Shown: positions 9,713 through 21,927, numbered from the stretch's first letter. The stretch: DNA of 64,000 nucleotides from Euborellia annulipes (GCA_023213315.1 JAKCPI010000501.1:1-64000); one strand, 5' to 3'. Numbers and translations are program-made. The notes: generated by a model not told the origin, from the sequence alone.

Positions 9713-10282
9713 TTTTCAGTTTCATTGAATAGAGAGAGAAAATCACTATCCTTTAACCTTGAATAGATCTATGAATGAGAGACAAATTATTATCATTTTT
9801 TTCTGAATACTTTTCACAACATTATGTGAAAAACAAATATTTATCATTTAAATGAATATTATCAAAAACTTTGTGTGGGTTGAAAAATTATTTATCTTAA
9901 AAATTAAAGAAATTATAAAATTATATATAAAAAAAAATCAATGGATAATTTTTGGACAGGAACAGTCAATAAAAGAGACTCTGTATGCTGGTTCTAATCT
10001 CGGCCCAAAATTATCCACCGATACAATCACAGTCAAATAGATATATTTAAAAAAAAATGTTTTAATAATCAAGTATTTTTTTTAGTCTTTTGGCCATTTG
10101 GGTTCATAAATTTATTAAGATTTATTTCCATTATATCGATGACTTCCGGAGGCCTAACCCGATTTTCAACACCGCTATCAAGTGTTGCTACAATTTTTTT
10201 TTATTCATTCTTCAATAGGATTCGGAAAAAGGTTCCTGAGCTTCATCTTTTTTTATTCATTATTTTAAAAAATTTAATAAAA
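9713..10282. other. No gene seen
   Basis: AT-rich intronic sequence of the CAP transcript; the open frames at 9852 and 10139 are A/T-run artefacts. Confidence 0.4.
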
Positions 10283-10600
10283 ATCGGAAATGACTTCCCC
10301 AAAACTTTCTCGTATATTCTTTTGGAATTACGTCTGTGTGTGATTATAAACCCTAGCTGCCAGATCAATGAAATTCGGTATAAAAAAAAATGTCAAAGAA
10401 AAACTTTTTAAAATAGAGTAATTTATCATAATATGACTAAAAAATTGAAAATTTCAAAATTTTTGAAAAAACTTATTAGGTAAAGTACTACCTCCAAGTT
10501 ACATATTTACTCCAAAACTTAATAGAAATCTACAATTTTAGTGTAAGGTGTATAAATCGAATTTCATCGATCTGGCTGCTAGCGTTTTTTTTTTTTATTA
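10283..10600. repeat. H repeat copy 1
   Basis: Shares GAATGACTTCCCC..CTTTCTCGTATATTCTTTTG and AATTTCATCGATCTGGCTGC with the copy at 39985-40795. The second copy is a foldback of which this contains both types of arm sequence, partly rearranged. Confidence 0.55.
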
Positions 10601-11691
10601 TTTATTTATTTATTTCTCTTTTACCGACTATTTTGTCCATTATATAAACAAATACAAATTTTGTGTGTGTTTACAGTGTAATGTTACAAAATTTTGATTT
10701 AAGCCATTAGGATATCCAGATGGTTTAGAAATGCCTCAATACAGCGTTTTAAGAAGGGGAATATTTAATCGAGACTCAACGGAATGGTGTAATCATGGTC
10801 TTATATATTGGTCCTGAGACCCAATCTTGCCGAAAATACTGTGAGAATTTGTGTGTGCGTGTGATTCAGCCTTTTTATATGATATATATGTGTGAATGTT
10901 TTATTTAAAGAAAAAAAAATTTTTTTAATCAAATAACAAAATCACAAATTTAAATATAAATTTCATTATCAGTATTATCTTTTTTAAATTGATTAATTAA
11001 TCAAATAATTATGTTCACACACAAAGAGAAAGACTAATGCCCAAAATGTTTTTTTTTGTTTTTTTTTTTTGTTTTTTTAGACTCCGGGAGGTCTAAAACA
11101 AAAAAAAAAAGAAATAAACTGAATAAAATGTGCTGCTTAATTAATATGTTTAACAATAAAATTTAACGAAAATATATAGAAAAATTTTTTTTTGTTGTTG
11201 ATTTTATAAATTTTCTTTCCCGATGATGTCACTTGTTAGAAAAAATTAGGAGCGAGAAATTTAAAAAAATTTACATAACTAATTTATAAGATTCGATTAA
11301 ATGAAGTGAAAACAAAAAAAAAAAATGAGAGAAAACGAAATCATCAATCAAAAATTTTTTGATCAAATAACAAAATCACAAATTTAAATATAAATTTAAT
11401 TATTATCATTTTTAAATTGATTAATTAACAATCAACGCACTTGATTATTTATAAAAAAGGCAATCTATGTCTGCGAGTCAGACTAGAAATGCAAAAGAGC
11501 TTTTCACCTCTGGATGACCACGTTAGTGTCCAATTAAATTTAAACTACAAACTGATGGCTCTAATTGAACGTTATCAGCTTTCTCTTAGCTATATATGTA
11601 CAATATTATATATAAAGAAAGAGGAAATATACAAATCAAATAATTAACCGTACTAAATCAAATGCAATTGTGTATGAAATAAATTAAATTT
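10601..11691. other. AT-rich intron sequence, possible H-related scraps
   Basis: Two direct copies of an AT-rich phrase (AAATAACAAAATCACAAATT at about 10924 and 11365) and an ACTCCGGGAGG phrase at 11081 that recalls the edge of the H family. No gene. Confidence 0.35.
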
Positions 11692-12115
11692 TTACTTTCT
11701 CTTAATCTATATATGATTAATATATAGAGAGAAAGTATTGGATCCATGTCAAAAATTCGATGTTGAGATTTAGATGGAAATATTTGTTTTGAGGTCCCAT
11801 GAGTCCAAAAAAAGTGGGTCCCGCAAAATGGTCTGTGTGTGAATAAATTATCCCATGAATGAAAAGAGCTAGGAGGTTGAAATTTTATATTCAAGTTTGG
11901 TACCTCCATGGGACGTAACACGAAGCTTTTGATATAAATAGGCAAAAAAGTACTAGTATTTTACTGATGTACTTTTTCATTTTCTTTAGATTTTCGTAAA
12001 ATTTTTGATTAAAATTCAAAAATCAATTATTTTTTAGATGATCTTTCTTATTTTGTCTTCAAAATTGTTTGAAGCACACTTTACTTTAGTACTTCATAGG
12101 AAAGAAAGGAGATAA
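11692..12115 (+). repeat. X repeat copy 2, 3' truncated
   Basis: It has the AT palindrome start and the GTACTAGTA..TTTACTGATGTACTTTTTCA middle, then stops around the TTCATAGGAAAG phrase, with the terminal hairpin missing. Confidence 0.75.
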
Positions 12116-12488
12116 CAAGTAGATTTTGCGAACCAAATTATTATAGTAGGGTTGGTCATAGGAGGAAAATTCAGAAGCCAAGATTCTTGAAGAATGTAGG
12201 TTTGCATTCGTTGGTAGGATCTGGAATTGATTTGTGGAACGGTTTGTCTGTCAATACTTGGGATTATAGTCCTCTGCCCCCTATGATTAAATCTATAATA
12301 AATTTTGTCAAGTCCTAATGTGCTAGTTGTGTGAAATTTTTATTTAGTTCTTGATCGCAGAGAATAGTTGAGGTAGAGAGGTCATACCATCCTTGTTAAG
12401 GTTTTGGCCAGGTTTTCCTTAACAGCATAAGGCAAATGTCAGGATGGCTAATGCGACGTTTACTCCTGGTCTCGTGGCTTGCGCGATT
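12116..12488. other. No gene seen
   Basis: Moderate-GC non-repeat segment between two X copies. A short spaced open stretch around 12170-12310 has coding-like codons but no splice context. Confidence 0.3.
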
Positions 12489-13149
12489 TTTACTTTCTCT
12501 TCCTATGTATATATGTATATATATATAGAGAGAAAGTATTGGATTCATGTCAAAAATTCGATGTCGAGATTTTGATGGATCTTCACGTTTTGAGGTCCCC
12601 TGAATCCAAAAAAGTGGTTTTCGCGACATGGTCTGTCTGTGGGTGGGTATGTGGGTGTGTGTTCAATTTTAAGGATGAAGGAATTGAGCTACGAGGTTGA
12701 AATTTTATATTTAAGTTAAACACCCCCGGGACCGGAAAAATAAGCTTTTAATCAAAATCGGCCAAAGAGTACTAGTACTTTACTGATGTACTTTTTCAGT
12801 TTTTTTCGATTTTCTCAAAATTTGCTCCAACGATTTTTTTTTAATTCAAAAATCAATTATTTTTTAGATGCTCTTTAAAATGTATATTCTCATTTTTGCG
12901 ATTGAAATCTTCTGAAGACCACTTTACTCTTGTGTTTCATAGGAAAGATAGGAAAAATGGTTGCCATGGTAACAAAATATAAATATTTTCCCATACTTAT
13001 AAATTTTACATCTGAATTCAAATGTACCGTACTGTCGGGAACTAAATATATTTCGACACGAAAAATCTGGTGTGACAAGCACAGTACACAACTTTCGATT
13101 ACCGAAGGTAAGAGAAAGTTGTGTGCTGTGCGCCAGTCACACCAGATTT
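12489..13149 (+). repeat. X repeat copy 3, full length
   Basis: Complete about 660-bp copy from ACTTTCTCTTCCTATG to the full hairpin (13065-13149) whose arms read AAATCTGGTGTGAC / GTCACACCAGATTT around CTTTCGATTACCGAAGGTAA. Insertion is next to a poly-T run. Confidence 0.8.
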
Positions 13150-13469
13150 TTTTTTATTTCTTTCGATAGAAATGCATGAACATGTATTGTTAATGGGCAT
13201 GCATTTCTATTTATTTTTTTCCTTTTGTTTTGTTGTATTTGTTATTGTATTTAAATTTGTATTGTGTTTGTTGGACCTAGCCACCGAGGACTGGTGCCTC
13301 TAAGCGGGTCGTAATAAATTTATTTATTCTTCGTGCTACAGCCGAGAAATAAAGAATTTAAAAAAAAAAAAAAAATTTATTTATTTATTTATTTAGAAAC
13401 GGTTGCCATTGTAACTAAATATAAATATTTTCCCATGTTTATAAAATTTTACTTCTTGAATTTTAATAT
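13150..13469. repeat. Poly-A flanked fragment plus X scrap
   Basis: The end of a retro-like fragment (CCTAGCCACCGAGGACTGGTGCC, AATAAA, poly-A at about 13360) is followed by (TTTA)n and an X-family scrap (GGTTGCCATTGTAACTAAAT, 13391-13465). Confidence 0.4.
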
Positions 13470-13715
13470 ATCGGCGTAATTGGTAGCACACCTGCCTTGT
13501 ATACCAAGGGTCGAGGGTTCGGATCCCAGGCAGTTCGATGATTTTATATAAGCCATTTGGATACCAAATGGCTTAAATAAGAATGCCTGGACCCCAAATA
13601 TATATATATAGTAAAATAAAGTTTATCGTCAAAAGTGCTATATGGCCTGAGTTGCCGAAAAGACTATGAATGTGAGTGTAAATGAGAAAAAAGTGAGTGT
13701 TAAAAAAAGAACTTT
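13470..13715 (+). repeat. SINE-A copy
   Basis: tRNA-like head with B box GGGTTCGGATCCC, then the hairpin core AGCCATTTGGATACCAAATG, then GGCCTGAGTTGCCGAAAAGA and a GTGAGTGT-rich tail. Full-length member of family A. Confidence 0.75.
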
Positions 13716-14010
13716 TAATAGGAGAGTATTGATTGGGAGGTGATTAAAAAGAAAACAATTTGTATTTTTTGTATTAAATTCCCAAATGGGGGTTTAGAAG
13801 CTTCCCTTAACATTTTTTTTTTTTTTAAATTAATCGAAAAAGATTCTCATAATGAATATATGAGAGAGAAAAATATTTTAAGAATTGTTTTCCCTTGGGA
13901 AAGTCCAAGAGAAATTGTTATTGTCTTGCCGATTCTTCTTCTCAATCCGATAAAATTTTCTGTTCAATTTTGAAGGCGATCTTTTTATTAAAAAAAAAAA
14001 AAAGAATTAC

Positions 14011-14185
14011 CTTTTAAGGTGTATTCACAAATGTCACTTGTCACAATTCACTTTTTGTTTAAATTCTAATCACAAACAAACAAATATGAACGAATTAACG
14101 ATTTAAAATGAAAGGTCGTTTGGATGTTAAAAGTCAAGTTGGCACGAACGACTTTCGGTTAATTCTGGTTCTTCTCTCTTGTGTG
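14011..14185 (-). other. CAP gene non-coding exon 1 (5' UTR)
   Basis: Downstream of the TATA box on the minus strand lies a leader with no long frame, ending AAAAG|GTAATTC at 14011/14010. The next acceptor on this strand with a matching long pyrimidine tract is the one three bases before the CAP start codon at 8537. The leader has the AAAGTGAATTGTGACAAGTG style common in arthropod 5' UTRs. The exact start is an estimate, about 25-30 bp from the TATA box. Assignment to CAP is inferred from strand, order and splice sites. Confidence 0.55.
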
Positions 14186-14195
14186 ACCTGAGATC

Positions 14196-14213
14196 TGAGA
14201 TCTCTTATATATA
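14196..14213 (-). promoter_or_regulatory. TATA box / core promoter, probably of CAP gene
   Basis: TATATATAAG on the minus strand, followed by two overlapping initiator-like words (TCAGATC, TCAGGTC) 15-25 bp downstream and then a spliced leader. The adjoining upstream sequence (14214-14270) is locally GC-rich. Confidence 0.5.
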
Positions 14214-14489
14214 GAGATTGGTTAGAGGGGGGAGGGCTCCTCCTTTGCTGCCTCCAGGCTGCGGCTCATTAACAAATAAACAAAACATTTACCCTGCCTA
14301 CGTAAAGACAGAGAAACAACAAATCTCATCTTCGGTGAGATGATGTCAACAATATCAGGTAATATTAACAAGATGAGTGTACAGTGAGTCCCCACCTGAT
14401 ACCTAGAGCCTTAAGTATCTGGATTTAATGTGTTAAAGCACTTAGGACACACCGAATTGGGCCCTTTGTGCCTGTGGGGTGAGATCTTT

Positions 14490-14606
14490 CCCGACTTTCC
14501 TACCCTATGAGGAGATTTCGGCAATTGTTAGAATTATTTGCGGCAAGCTGGATTCGAACCCGAGCCGTGTCGGACACCGTAATCAACCGCTTAGCGGCTT
14601 AGCCAC
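14490..14606 (-). repeat. tRNA-like sequence
   Basis: On the minus strand a seven-base acceptor-like pair GGCAAG..CTTGCC encloses GTGGCTAAGCCGCTAAGC and a B box GGGTTCGAATCCAG. The T stem has mismatches and no good anticodon loop is seen, so it is probably a tRNA-derived repeat rather than a tRNA gene. It abuts the foldback that follows. Confidence 0.45.
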
Positions 14607-14607
14607 T

Positions 14608-15578
14608 TGCCTCATCGGGGTTAAAATTTTGAAAAAGTGCTATTTTATGTAAAAATTCGAAGTTTTTACTTCATAAAATGAAAACAAAGTGTCGTAGAAA
14701 GCTGATTCTTGTCTCATTTTATAGCAAATTTAAATCTCTTGAAGGTTTATAATAACCATCTTTTCATTAAAACCTATAGATTTAATGATATTTACAAATT
14801 AGCATTTCGGTTTTGATTTATTCCTCTATCTGAAAAATAAGTGGAAAATCACAATAGAGACCATTCGATATAACAATTTGCCGGGAAAATATTCCGAAGA
14901 GAATGAAATTTTTAGGTTATTTGGGGGTACTCTAGGATGCCAATCCTAAGTTTTCGATCTCGAGGACCCCGGAGGGGGAGGGGGGGGAGAGGCCAAAAAC
15001 CTCAAAAATTTGAGAATTCTTCAGTTTTTTGCTTATATCTCGTAAACTATTCATATTTTGGTAACTATAGTTCCATATGAAGTTGTAGAACATTAAATTT
15101 GCAAAAGTTGCCTACATATAAGGAATTTATAGCCAATATTAACCGCAATACGCCTGGTCAATTTTAGATAAAATTTTACATTTCAAGAAAATTTGTCCAA
15201 ATTCATTTTATGTTTCCAATTTTAGCAAATTTAATGCTCTACAACTTTGAATTGTGCTATAATTCACAAAATATGAATAGTTTACGAGATATAAGCAAAA
15301 AACTGAAGAATTCTCAAATTTTTGAGGTTTTTGTCCTCTCCCTCCCCCTCCCCCCCAGAGGGTCCTCGAGATCGAAAACTTAGGATAGGCATCCTAGAGT
15401 ACCCCCAAATAACCTGAAAAAATTTAATTCCCTTCGGAATATTTTCCCAGCAAATTGTTAAATCGAATGGTCTCTATTGTGATTTTTCTACGACACTTTG
15501 TTTTCATTTTATGAAGTAAAAACTTCGAATTTTTAAATAAAATAGCACTTTTTCAAAATTTTAACCCGATGATGCAAG
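14608..15578. repeat. Foldback element
   Basis: Arms about 500 and 350 bp: ATCGGGGTTAAAATTTTGAA at the left mirrors TTCAAAATTTTAACCCGAT at the right, and the G-rich 'GGACCCCGGAGGGGGAGGGG' of the left mirrors CTCCCCCTCCCCCCCAGAGG. The left arm has an extra block (about 14700-14855). The loop is about 15110-15228. No ORF. Confidence 0.75.
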
Positions 15579-15686
15579 GGTTAACGTTATCAAATTTAGC
15601 TAAAACTTTGGCATTATTATTTTCTAGCCAAAAGGCAACTTTTAGGAGGTTCCCCTTAAAGAAATGAAAAAATTTTGTTTCTTGCG

Positions 15687-15925
15687 ACCACCCTAATATA
15701 CACGTTTTGAGGTCCCCTGAATCCAAAAAAGGGGTTTTTGCAACATGGTCTGTCAGTCTGTGTGTCTGTGTTCAATTTAAAGCATGAAGGAATTGAGCTA
15801 GGAGATTGAAATTTTATATTTAAGTTAGGCACCCTCCTAGAGCGTGATAACAATCTTTTAATCAAAATCGGCCAAAGAGTACTAGTACTTTACTGATGTA
15901 GTTTTCAGTTTTTTCACCTGCTTAT
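15687..15925 (+). repeat. X repeat fragment
   Basis: Only the middle of X, from ACACGTTTTGAGGTCCCCTG to the TTTACTGATGTAG stretch. Its left edge reads ACCACCCTAATATACACG, the same junction phrase seen where other elements enter X copies. Confidence 0.65.
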
Positions 15926-16149
15926 TTACATATCTATAATTTTTTTTTCCAAATAGAAAAGTATTTGATGTTGAAAAGGTATAGGTTATCAGAAGTCCAC
16001 CAGCGTGATAGGATATTTCTCAGTGTTGGGGTGGTTGAAGGGGAGGGGGCGGCAAAAGAAACCACTGCCTAGAGGCAGCAAATGCCTAAATCGGCACCTG
16101 CTATTTTGACTTCTACAATTGGAATATTATCAATTTGTAATTAATATAT

Positions 16150-17301
16150 GGGGCATTCCACGCCAACTCGACCCCTTTTGAACCCGACCATTTTTGATTT
16201 GGCTGAAATTTTGTCATCTTTTTATACCCTATTGAAAACGTGTCTGAGAATTTTTTCAGATTTTTCGACCCAGCCAAAAAAAAGTTATAGCATTTTCAAA
16301 AAACATCGAATTTTTTTTTCAAATAATAGTTAGAGTTGATGAAAATCGAGAAAATTCCATTTATCCTGAAAAAATTAGAAATTAGTTGTGTATTCAACTA
16401 CTGAAGAATTTGAAGCGTCAAGTAAAAGCTTAGAAACATGGGCGTATCTAGGGGGTGCCGGGGGGCCTGCCCTCCCAGAAAGCTCCTTGCCCCAAGAAAA
16501 ATTGAGAAAATATGGGGCTTTCCAGGCCCACCGGAGGATAGCTGGTCCCATGGCCCCCCTTCAATTTTTCTTGGGGCAAGGAGCTTTCTGGGGAGGGGCA
16601 GGCCCCCCGGCACCCCCTAGTTACGCCCATGTTTCTAAGCTTTTACTTGACGCTTCAAATTCTTCAGTAGTTGAATACACAACTAATTTCTAATTTTTTC
16701 AGGATAAATGGAATTTTCTCGATTTTCATCAACTCTAACTATTATTATTATTTTTTTCTTCAATTTTCTAGAATCTCGGACAGTCCTGGAAGAATTTAAG
16801 AGCACCGACATGATAAATAAGCGGAGAAAAAAAAAATTTTTTCAATTAAAAAAAAAAAAAAAATAGAACGCGAAATAATCCTACTCTGAAATTTTCAGAG
16901 CATTTGTAGAAAAAATCAAAGTTTAAAAAAAAAAAAAAAAAAATTAAAAAAAAGTGTCATTCATCCCGAAATTTTTGTTTTTTTCCGAAAATGTCAAAAA
17001 AACGTTCAAGATGAATCTGTAAAATTTTGTCATATTTATTTCTGAAAAGTACATTTAAAGACAAAAATTTCAAAAAAAAAAAAAAAAAAACGTCCCGATA
17101 AGTTAATTTTTGACAGTTTTACGGTTATTTGAAAAAAAAATTCGATGTTTTTTGAAAATGCTCTAACATTTTTTTGGCTGGGTCGAAAAATCTGAAAAAA
17201 TTCTCAGACACGTTTTCAATAGGGTATAAAAAGATGACAAAGTTTCAGTCAAATCAAAAATGGTCGGGTTCAAAAGTGGTCGAGTTGGCGTGGAATGCCC
17301 C
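16150..17301. mobile_element. Foldback element F, copy 1
   Basis: Bounded by GGGGCATTCCACGCCAACTC and its complement, both adjoining ATAT. The right arm is complete (about 550 bp); the left arm is cut short at about 16325 where an inner palindrome begins. Copy 2 (58881-60404) shows the complete form. No coding capacity; the G/C-rich frames at 16388-16693 read the inner palindrome. Confidence 0.75.
16330..16745. repeat. Inner palindrome nested in F
   Basis: GAGTTGATGAAAATCGAGAA and its complement flank GGGCGTATCTAGGGGGTGCC..CACCCCCTAGTTACGCCC, so at least two inverted layers are stacked. The innermost layer resembles hAT-MITE ends of the GGGCGTA type. Confidence 0.6.
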
Positions 17302-17476
17302 ATATATATTTACATAACTCAAAAGGATGAAAAAGTAGATAGAGCCGGGAGTTGAACCACGTTTAGGGCGAATGGACTAGTTGTAGGGCATGCATGCTGA
17401 GTACAAATCGGGAAATCCCTGGTTCAATTCCGGACGGTAGCTACTTTTTCCCGCCTTTTGAATTACGTAAATATAA
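17302..17476. repeat. tRNA-cored foldback, copy at 17.4 kb
   Basis: Arms ATATTTACATAACTCAAAAGG..AAAAAGTAG and CTACTTTTTCCCGCCTTTTG..ACGTAAATAT are inverted. Each arm's inner side carries a T-arm-like tRNA module: minus GTGGTTCAACTCCCGG on the left, plus CTGGTTCAATTCCGG on the right, in head-to-head orientation. Confidence 0.55.
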
Positions 17477-17479
17477 ATC

Positions 17480-18764
17480 AACTCAATTGCTGCAATATCG
17501 TCATAATTCAAAAATAGTCCTTATTTTTGGTGCGGTAAGGATAACAAAAAAAAAAAAAAACTTTATCTGGCAAAGTGACATATCTTTCATACTCGAAGCA
17601 AAATATCTAATTTTTTTGAATAGCAAATTTTTTTAAAACTTCTTTGTTGATTTCAAAACCGTAACATTTCAGTTAAAGCTTTATGGAAGGTGTTACCAGT
17701 GAGATTTTCGACTATAAAGAATTAATTTGTATAGCTACCATTTTTAATTCGAATTTCTATATAAATCTGTTACAATTTTATTTTGTTTTTTGGATCTTCT
17801 GAAAAAATAGAAGTTATAGCACTCGTGCAGCAAATAAGATTAATTATAATCCTGATTTGGATTTAAATCTCAGTTCCCGCAGTTGAGTTCCCCTTTTATG
17901 TTTCTCATTTATTTATTTATTTATTTTTTAACTATATTCTTCCTGGCTGCATGTGACTGATCATTATAGGTCTTCGGACCTTATGCACCCATTCCAAAAA
18001 AAAGACCATTTATATTTTTACAAGCACATATGGTAATACCGTAGAAAAATGAAATTTTGCAAATTAAATTAGTAAAATATATAATGGTGCCCTAGAAAAA
18101 ATAAGCTTTTGTTTAATTATACTAGAAACCATAGATCTTTTTAAATATTCAAAGTGATAATAAAACTATGCTTTCTGGCATAAAATCAAAAGCCTTCTTC
18201 TCATGAGCTACCAATATATTTTACTAAGTTAATTTCCAAAATTTCATTATACGCCTATTATTACCTTCTGTGCATTATGGTGAATTTAAAAAAAATGGCA
18301 AAGTGGTGATGGAATTTTGCGTGCCATTTATGTATGTGTGTGTGTGTGTGAGAAAGGTTTCATTACCGTTACTAAAACGACAGTGAAATAGAGAGAGAGA
18401 AAGGAGAGTTGATGGATGCAGGGAGACGAGACATTCATTTGTCGAGTGAGTAGCAAGCAGCCTTTTTAACTCCCACCTGCCATATCAAAAGCTTTGAGAA
18501 AGTCGATATTGCCTCCTCTTATCCCCCACTCTCTCACTCTAGTTAGGGATGAAAAAACTGACTTTTTGACGGCATTACCAAAATATTGGAGTGCTATTTT
18601 CCACCCCTTTGATATATCCCCTTTTTTCATCCTTTGTTGGGCCCGCGTTTAATTAATTAAAATTTATACTAATTAGAGAGTAATTAAACAAATCCTTTTA
18701 CCTAAGAGTTTTCAATAAAAATGAATTTAAAAATCCCATTAAAATTCATAGTTTACAAATTAAA
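17480..18764. other. No gene seen
   Basis: AT-rich sequence with (GA)n at 18390 and (TG)n at 18340. A moderately complex block (18400-18620) has no repeat partner here and no supported open frame. Confidence 0.4.
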
Positions 18765-19353
18765 AAGTAATCGAAAGTTGTGTTCTGTGCTTGTCACACC
18801 AGATTTTTCGTGTAGACATATATTTAGTTTCTGCCGATATATTAAAATTTAAGATGTCAAATTTATAAACATGGAAAAATATTTATATTTTGTTACCATG
18901 GCAACAATTTAGCCTCTCTCCTATGAAGTACAAGAGTAAAGTGGTCTTCAGAAGATTTCAATGGCAAAATGAGAATATAAATTTTAAAGAAGATCTAAAA
19001 AATAGTTGATTTATGAATTTAAAAAAAAAATCGTTGGAGCGAATTTTGAGAAAATCGAAAAAAACTGAAAAAGTACATCAGTAAAGTACTAGTACTCTTT
19101 GGCCGATTTTGATTAATAGCTTATTTGCACGCTCCCGGGGGGTGTTTAACTTAAATACAAAATTTCAAGCTCCTAGCTCAATTCCTTCATGCTTAAAATT
19201 GAACACACACACACAGACAGACCATGTCGCGAAAACCACTTTTCTGGACACAGGGACCTCAAAACGTGTATATCCATTAAAATCTCGACATTGAATTTTG
19301 AATGAAACCAATACTTTCCTCTACCTCTAGATATTAACATATATAGAGGTAAG
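18765..19353 (-). repeat. X repeat copy, minus
   Basis: Near complete: half hairpin (GTTGTGTTCTGTGCTTGTCA) at the left, the family middle, and the AT palindrome ACCTCTAGATATTAACATATATAG at the right. Confidence 0.75.
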
Positions 19354-19354
19354 A

Positions 19355-19712
19355 GAAAGTAAAGAAAACTACATCATTAAGTAATAGTAGTTTTTGGCCG
19401 ATTTTGTTCAAAAGCTTATTTTTAGCCCTTGGTGGGATGCCTAACTTAAATATAAAATTTTTGATGTTTGGCCTCATCAATAAAAAACACTCACAGTCTT
19501 GTTAAATATAAAATTTCAACCTCATAGCTCTTTTAGTTTCTGAGTTCACAGACACACAGAAAGACCATGTCGCAAAAACCACTTTTTTCGACTCAGGGGA
19601 CCTCAAAACATGTAGGCCTATATCCATCAAAATCTCGACATCGAATTTTTGACACCAAACCAATACTTTCTCTCTATATATTACATATATAGGGTAAGAG
19701 AAAGTAATACCA
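19355..19712 (-). repeat. X repeat fragment, minus
   Basis: Starts inside the family middle (ACATCATTAAGTAATAGTAG, a mutated GTACTAGTAC block) and ends with TACATATATAGGGTAAGAGAAAG. A short unrelated insertion sits at about 19455-19500. Confidence 0.65.
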
Positions 19713-19859
19713 AACAACCTCTTCCAATGTGACAAAACAGTTAAGTTACAAACTGTCACCCGTATGCACATGTGAGCGTAACAGTTTCGTCATGGAGAAG
19801 TTGCTTGCCCCAAAAAAGTCCCTCTATTGTCAAGTAACTTAGTGTGCATTACTGCTTTT

Positions 19860-20148
19860 TGCTACACGAAGATATCAAGTCAAATATCGAGAATCTCAGT
19901 AAATTATTCTTTGGCTGATTTTATTTAAGATGTTAGTGTTCAGTGTCAGGAAGGTAGAAAACTTGAATATAAAATTTCAACATCATAGCTCATCTCGTTC
20001 TTGAGATATTATATTCACACAGAGACCAATTTACGGGACCCACTTTTTTAGACTCAAAACGTGTATTTCCATCAAAAATATCGACATCGAATTTTTGACA
20101 TAAATGCAATACTTTCTATATATTAACATATATAGATAAGAGAAAGTA
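19860..20148 (-). repeat. X repeat fragment, minus, diverged
   Basis: Older copy: AAAACTTGAATATAAAATTTC, the TTCTTGAGATATT variant and the TAAGAGAAAGT terminus remain, with many substitutions. Confidence 0.6.
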
Positions 20149-20186
20149 AAAAAAAGTCTCTCTTAAATTCTTTGTTTGTTTCGGGC

Positions 20187-20405
20187 CTTGGTGTAGTTGA
20201 TAGCCTGCTGGTCTTCTATACCAAGGGTCGCGGGTTCGGATCCCAGGCAGTCCGATAATTTTATTTAAGCCATTTTGGATACCAAATGGCTTAAACAAAT
20301 AAGCCTGGACCCCAATTAAATATATATATATTAACAAATAATGAGTAATCGTTTAGTCTTGTGTGGCGTGAGTGTGTGTATGTGGGAAAAATGTGAGTGT
20401 TTAAA
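20187..20405 (+). repeat. SINE-A copy
   Basis: Head GGCCTTGGTGTAGTTGATAG, B box GGGTTCGGATCCC, hairpin core TTGGATACCAAATGGCTTAA and a GTGAGTGT tail. The GGCCTGAGTTGCCG module is shortened. Confidence 0.7.
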
Positions 20406-20409
20406 AAAA

Positions 20410-21224
20410 AATTCTTTGTTTTTAAACAATTAGGAATTTAAATAATTAAATTTCACAACTAATTAAATTTGTATTTTGTCTTTTATATGGATAGGAAAAT
20501 GAAGAAGATAATTATAAATTAGAAAAAAGATCAAATGTCACAAGTAAAGCGAACAAATATTATCAAATTGAAAATAAATATTAATTAGCACAGAATTCAG
20601 AAAAATAAATATCTACCAAGAAAAATTATAACAAATATGTTGTGGGTTAGAATAAGAATAAAACATTTACAAAATTGGAGCAATATTTGTAATATAATCT
20701 TTAACAACATCGAATTTTAACAATAACATAAATAAAGTAAGCATAAAATTTCCTTAATCTAATAATGGCCCTGCCACCATTTAGAAAAAAAAAACTCGTT
20801 TAAAAAAAAAATTGCCAGCACGTGTCTTTTTAAAAATAAATCTCGTCTAGATTGTTAAAAATTGATTGATTCATTTACACAATCGAATCGTCATTTCCAA
20901 ATATTTCGCTGAGGGGTAGGGACAAAAGCTTTTCGAACTGTAACAACAAAAAAAACAATTCATGTAATTATTTGAAATTCGCATATAGACAAAAAATAGC
21001 ACATTTTACCTATTAGTTTGTAAAGAATATAAATGCACCATCTATTAATATTAGAACGGTATTGGGACTAAAGCCCGGTAGTTAGGCAGCCAATATGGCA
21101 CACGTACACTAAGGGCATGCACACACGGGTGACTTTTGTCACCCAACAGTTTCTATCACTGTCGCCCTTCAAAATCTACGAGTAGGTGACTCGTCTCGGT
21201 GATTTTTTACAAATATTTAATTCA
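20410..21224. other. No gene seen
   Basis: Very AT-rich with no repeat partner found; a somewhat GC-richer block at 21050-21200 has no open frame with splice sites. Confidence 0.35.
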
Positions 21225-21625
21225 GTTGTAAAATTCTTGATTGTGGTAGCTAATAGGAGTAGCAGGGATATAATATTTCAATTTGACGATTCTCAAAAAT
21301 GTATTATTATTTATGGTTTTTTTCATTAAATCTTAAGAAAATTATTAACATTATTGACAAAAAAAAAAATATTTGACCTTCAAAATATATGGTTTGATCA
21401 AAGAGTCCCCCACGAAAATGTACATGTTCAAAGTGGGGGGGGGGGAGGGGGGGGACTCTGATCAAACCATATATTTTGAAGGACAAATATTTTTTTTTTT
21501 CCAATAATGTTAATAATTTTCTTAAGATTTAATGAAAAAACCCATGAATAAATTTTTGAGAATCTTCAAATTGAAATATTATATCCCTGCTACTCCTATT
21601 AGCTACCACAATCAAGAATTGTTGT
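21225..21625. repeat. Foldback element, about 400 bp
   Basis: ATTCTTGATTGTGGTAGCTA and TAGCTACCACAATCAAGAAT are the outer ends; the arms are nearly perfect (about 185 bp) and meet at a poly-G/C tract (21436-21453). No ORF. Confidence 0.75.
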
Positions 21626-21927
21626 AAGAGGAAAAATTGGTTGTCTTATCAAAATGAAACTTGAATACTCACGGAAAATTAGCTTAATAGTAATAACTTG
21701 TAAAAATGGGCCTGGGATCTTGGGAACTACGTGATAAGAATTAAATTCTTAAATGAACATCTTCAGGATTTTTTTTAATTTGTCTTTTCTGAAGCTGAGG
21801 CCCTCTTTCTATTTATTTCAATTAATTGCTAGCCAATTCATTTGGAATTTTTTCGCATGGGACGGGATGCCAATTTAATTTTCACATTTTTGTCATTTAT
21901 ATGAATGGAATTTTTTTTTTTTTTTTT

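Noticed and set aside
14490..14606. A true tRNA gene on the minus strand
   Set aside because: The T stem is mismatched, no clear anticodon loop is formed, and the sequence continues into a foldback arm.
16399..16425. CTGAAGA near ACTACTGAAGAATTTG as a hammerhead
   Set aside because: No GAAA box or pairing stem II follows at the right spacing.
16388..16693. Long plus and minus frames rich in Pro/Gly
   Set aside because: They read both strands of a GC-rich palindrome nested in foldback F; the same frames recur, broken, at 59540-59740.
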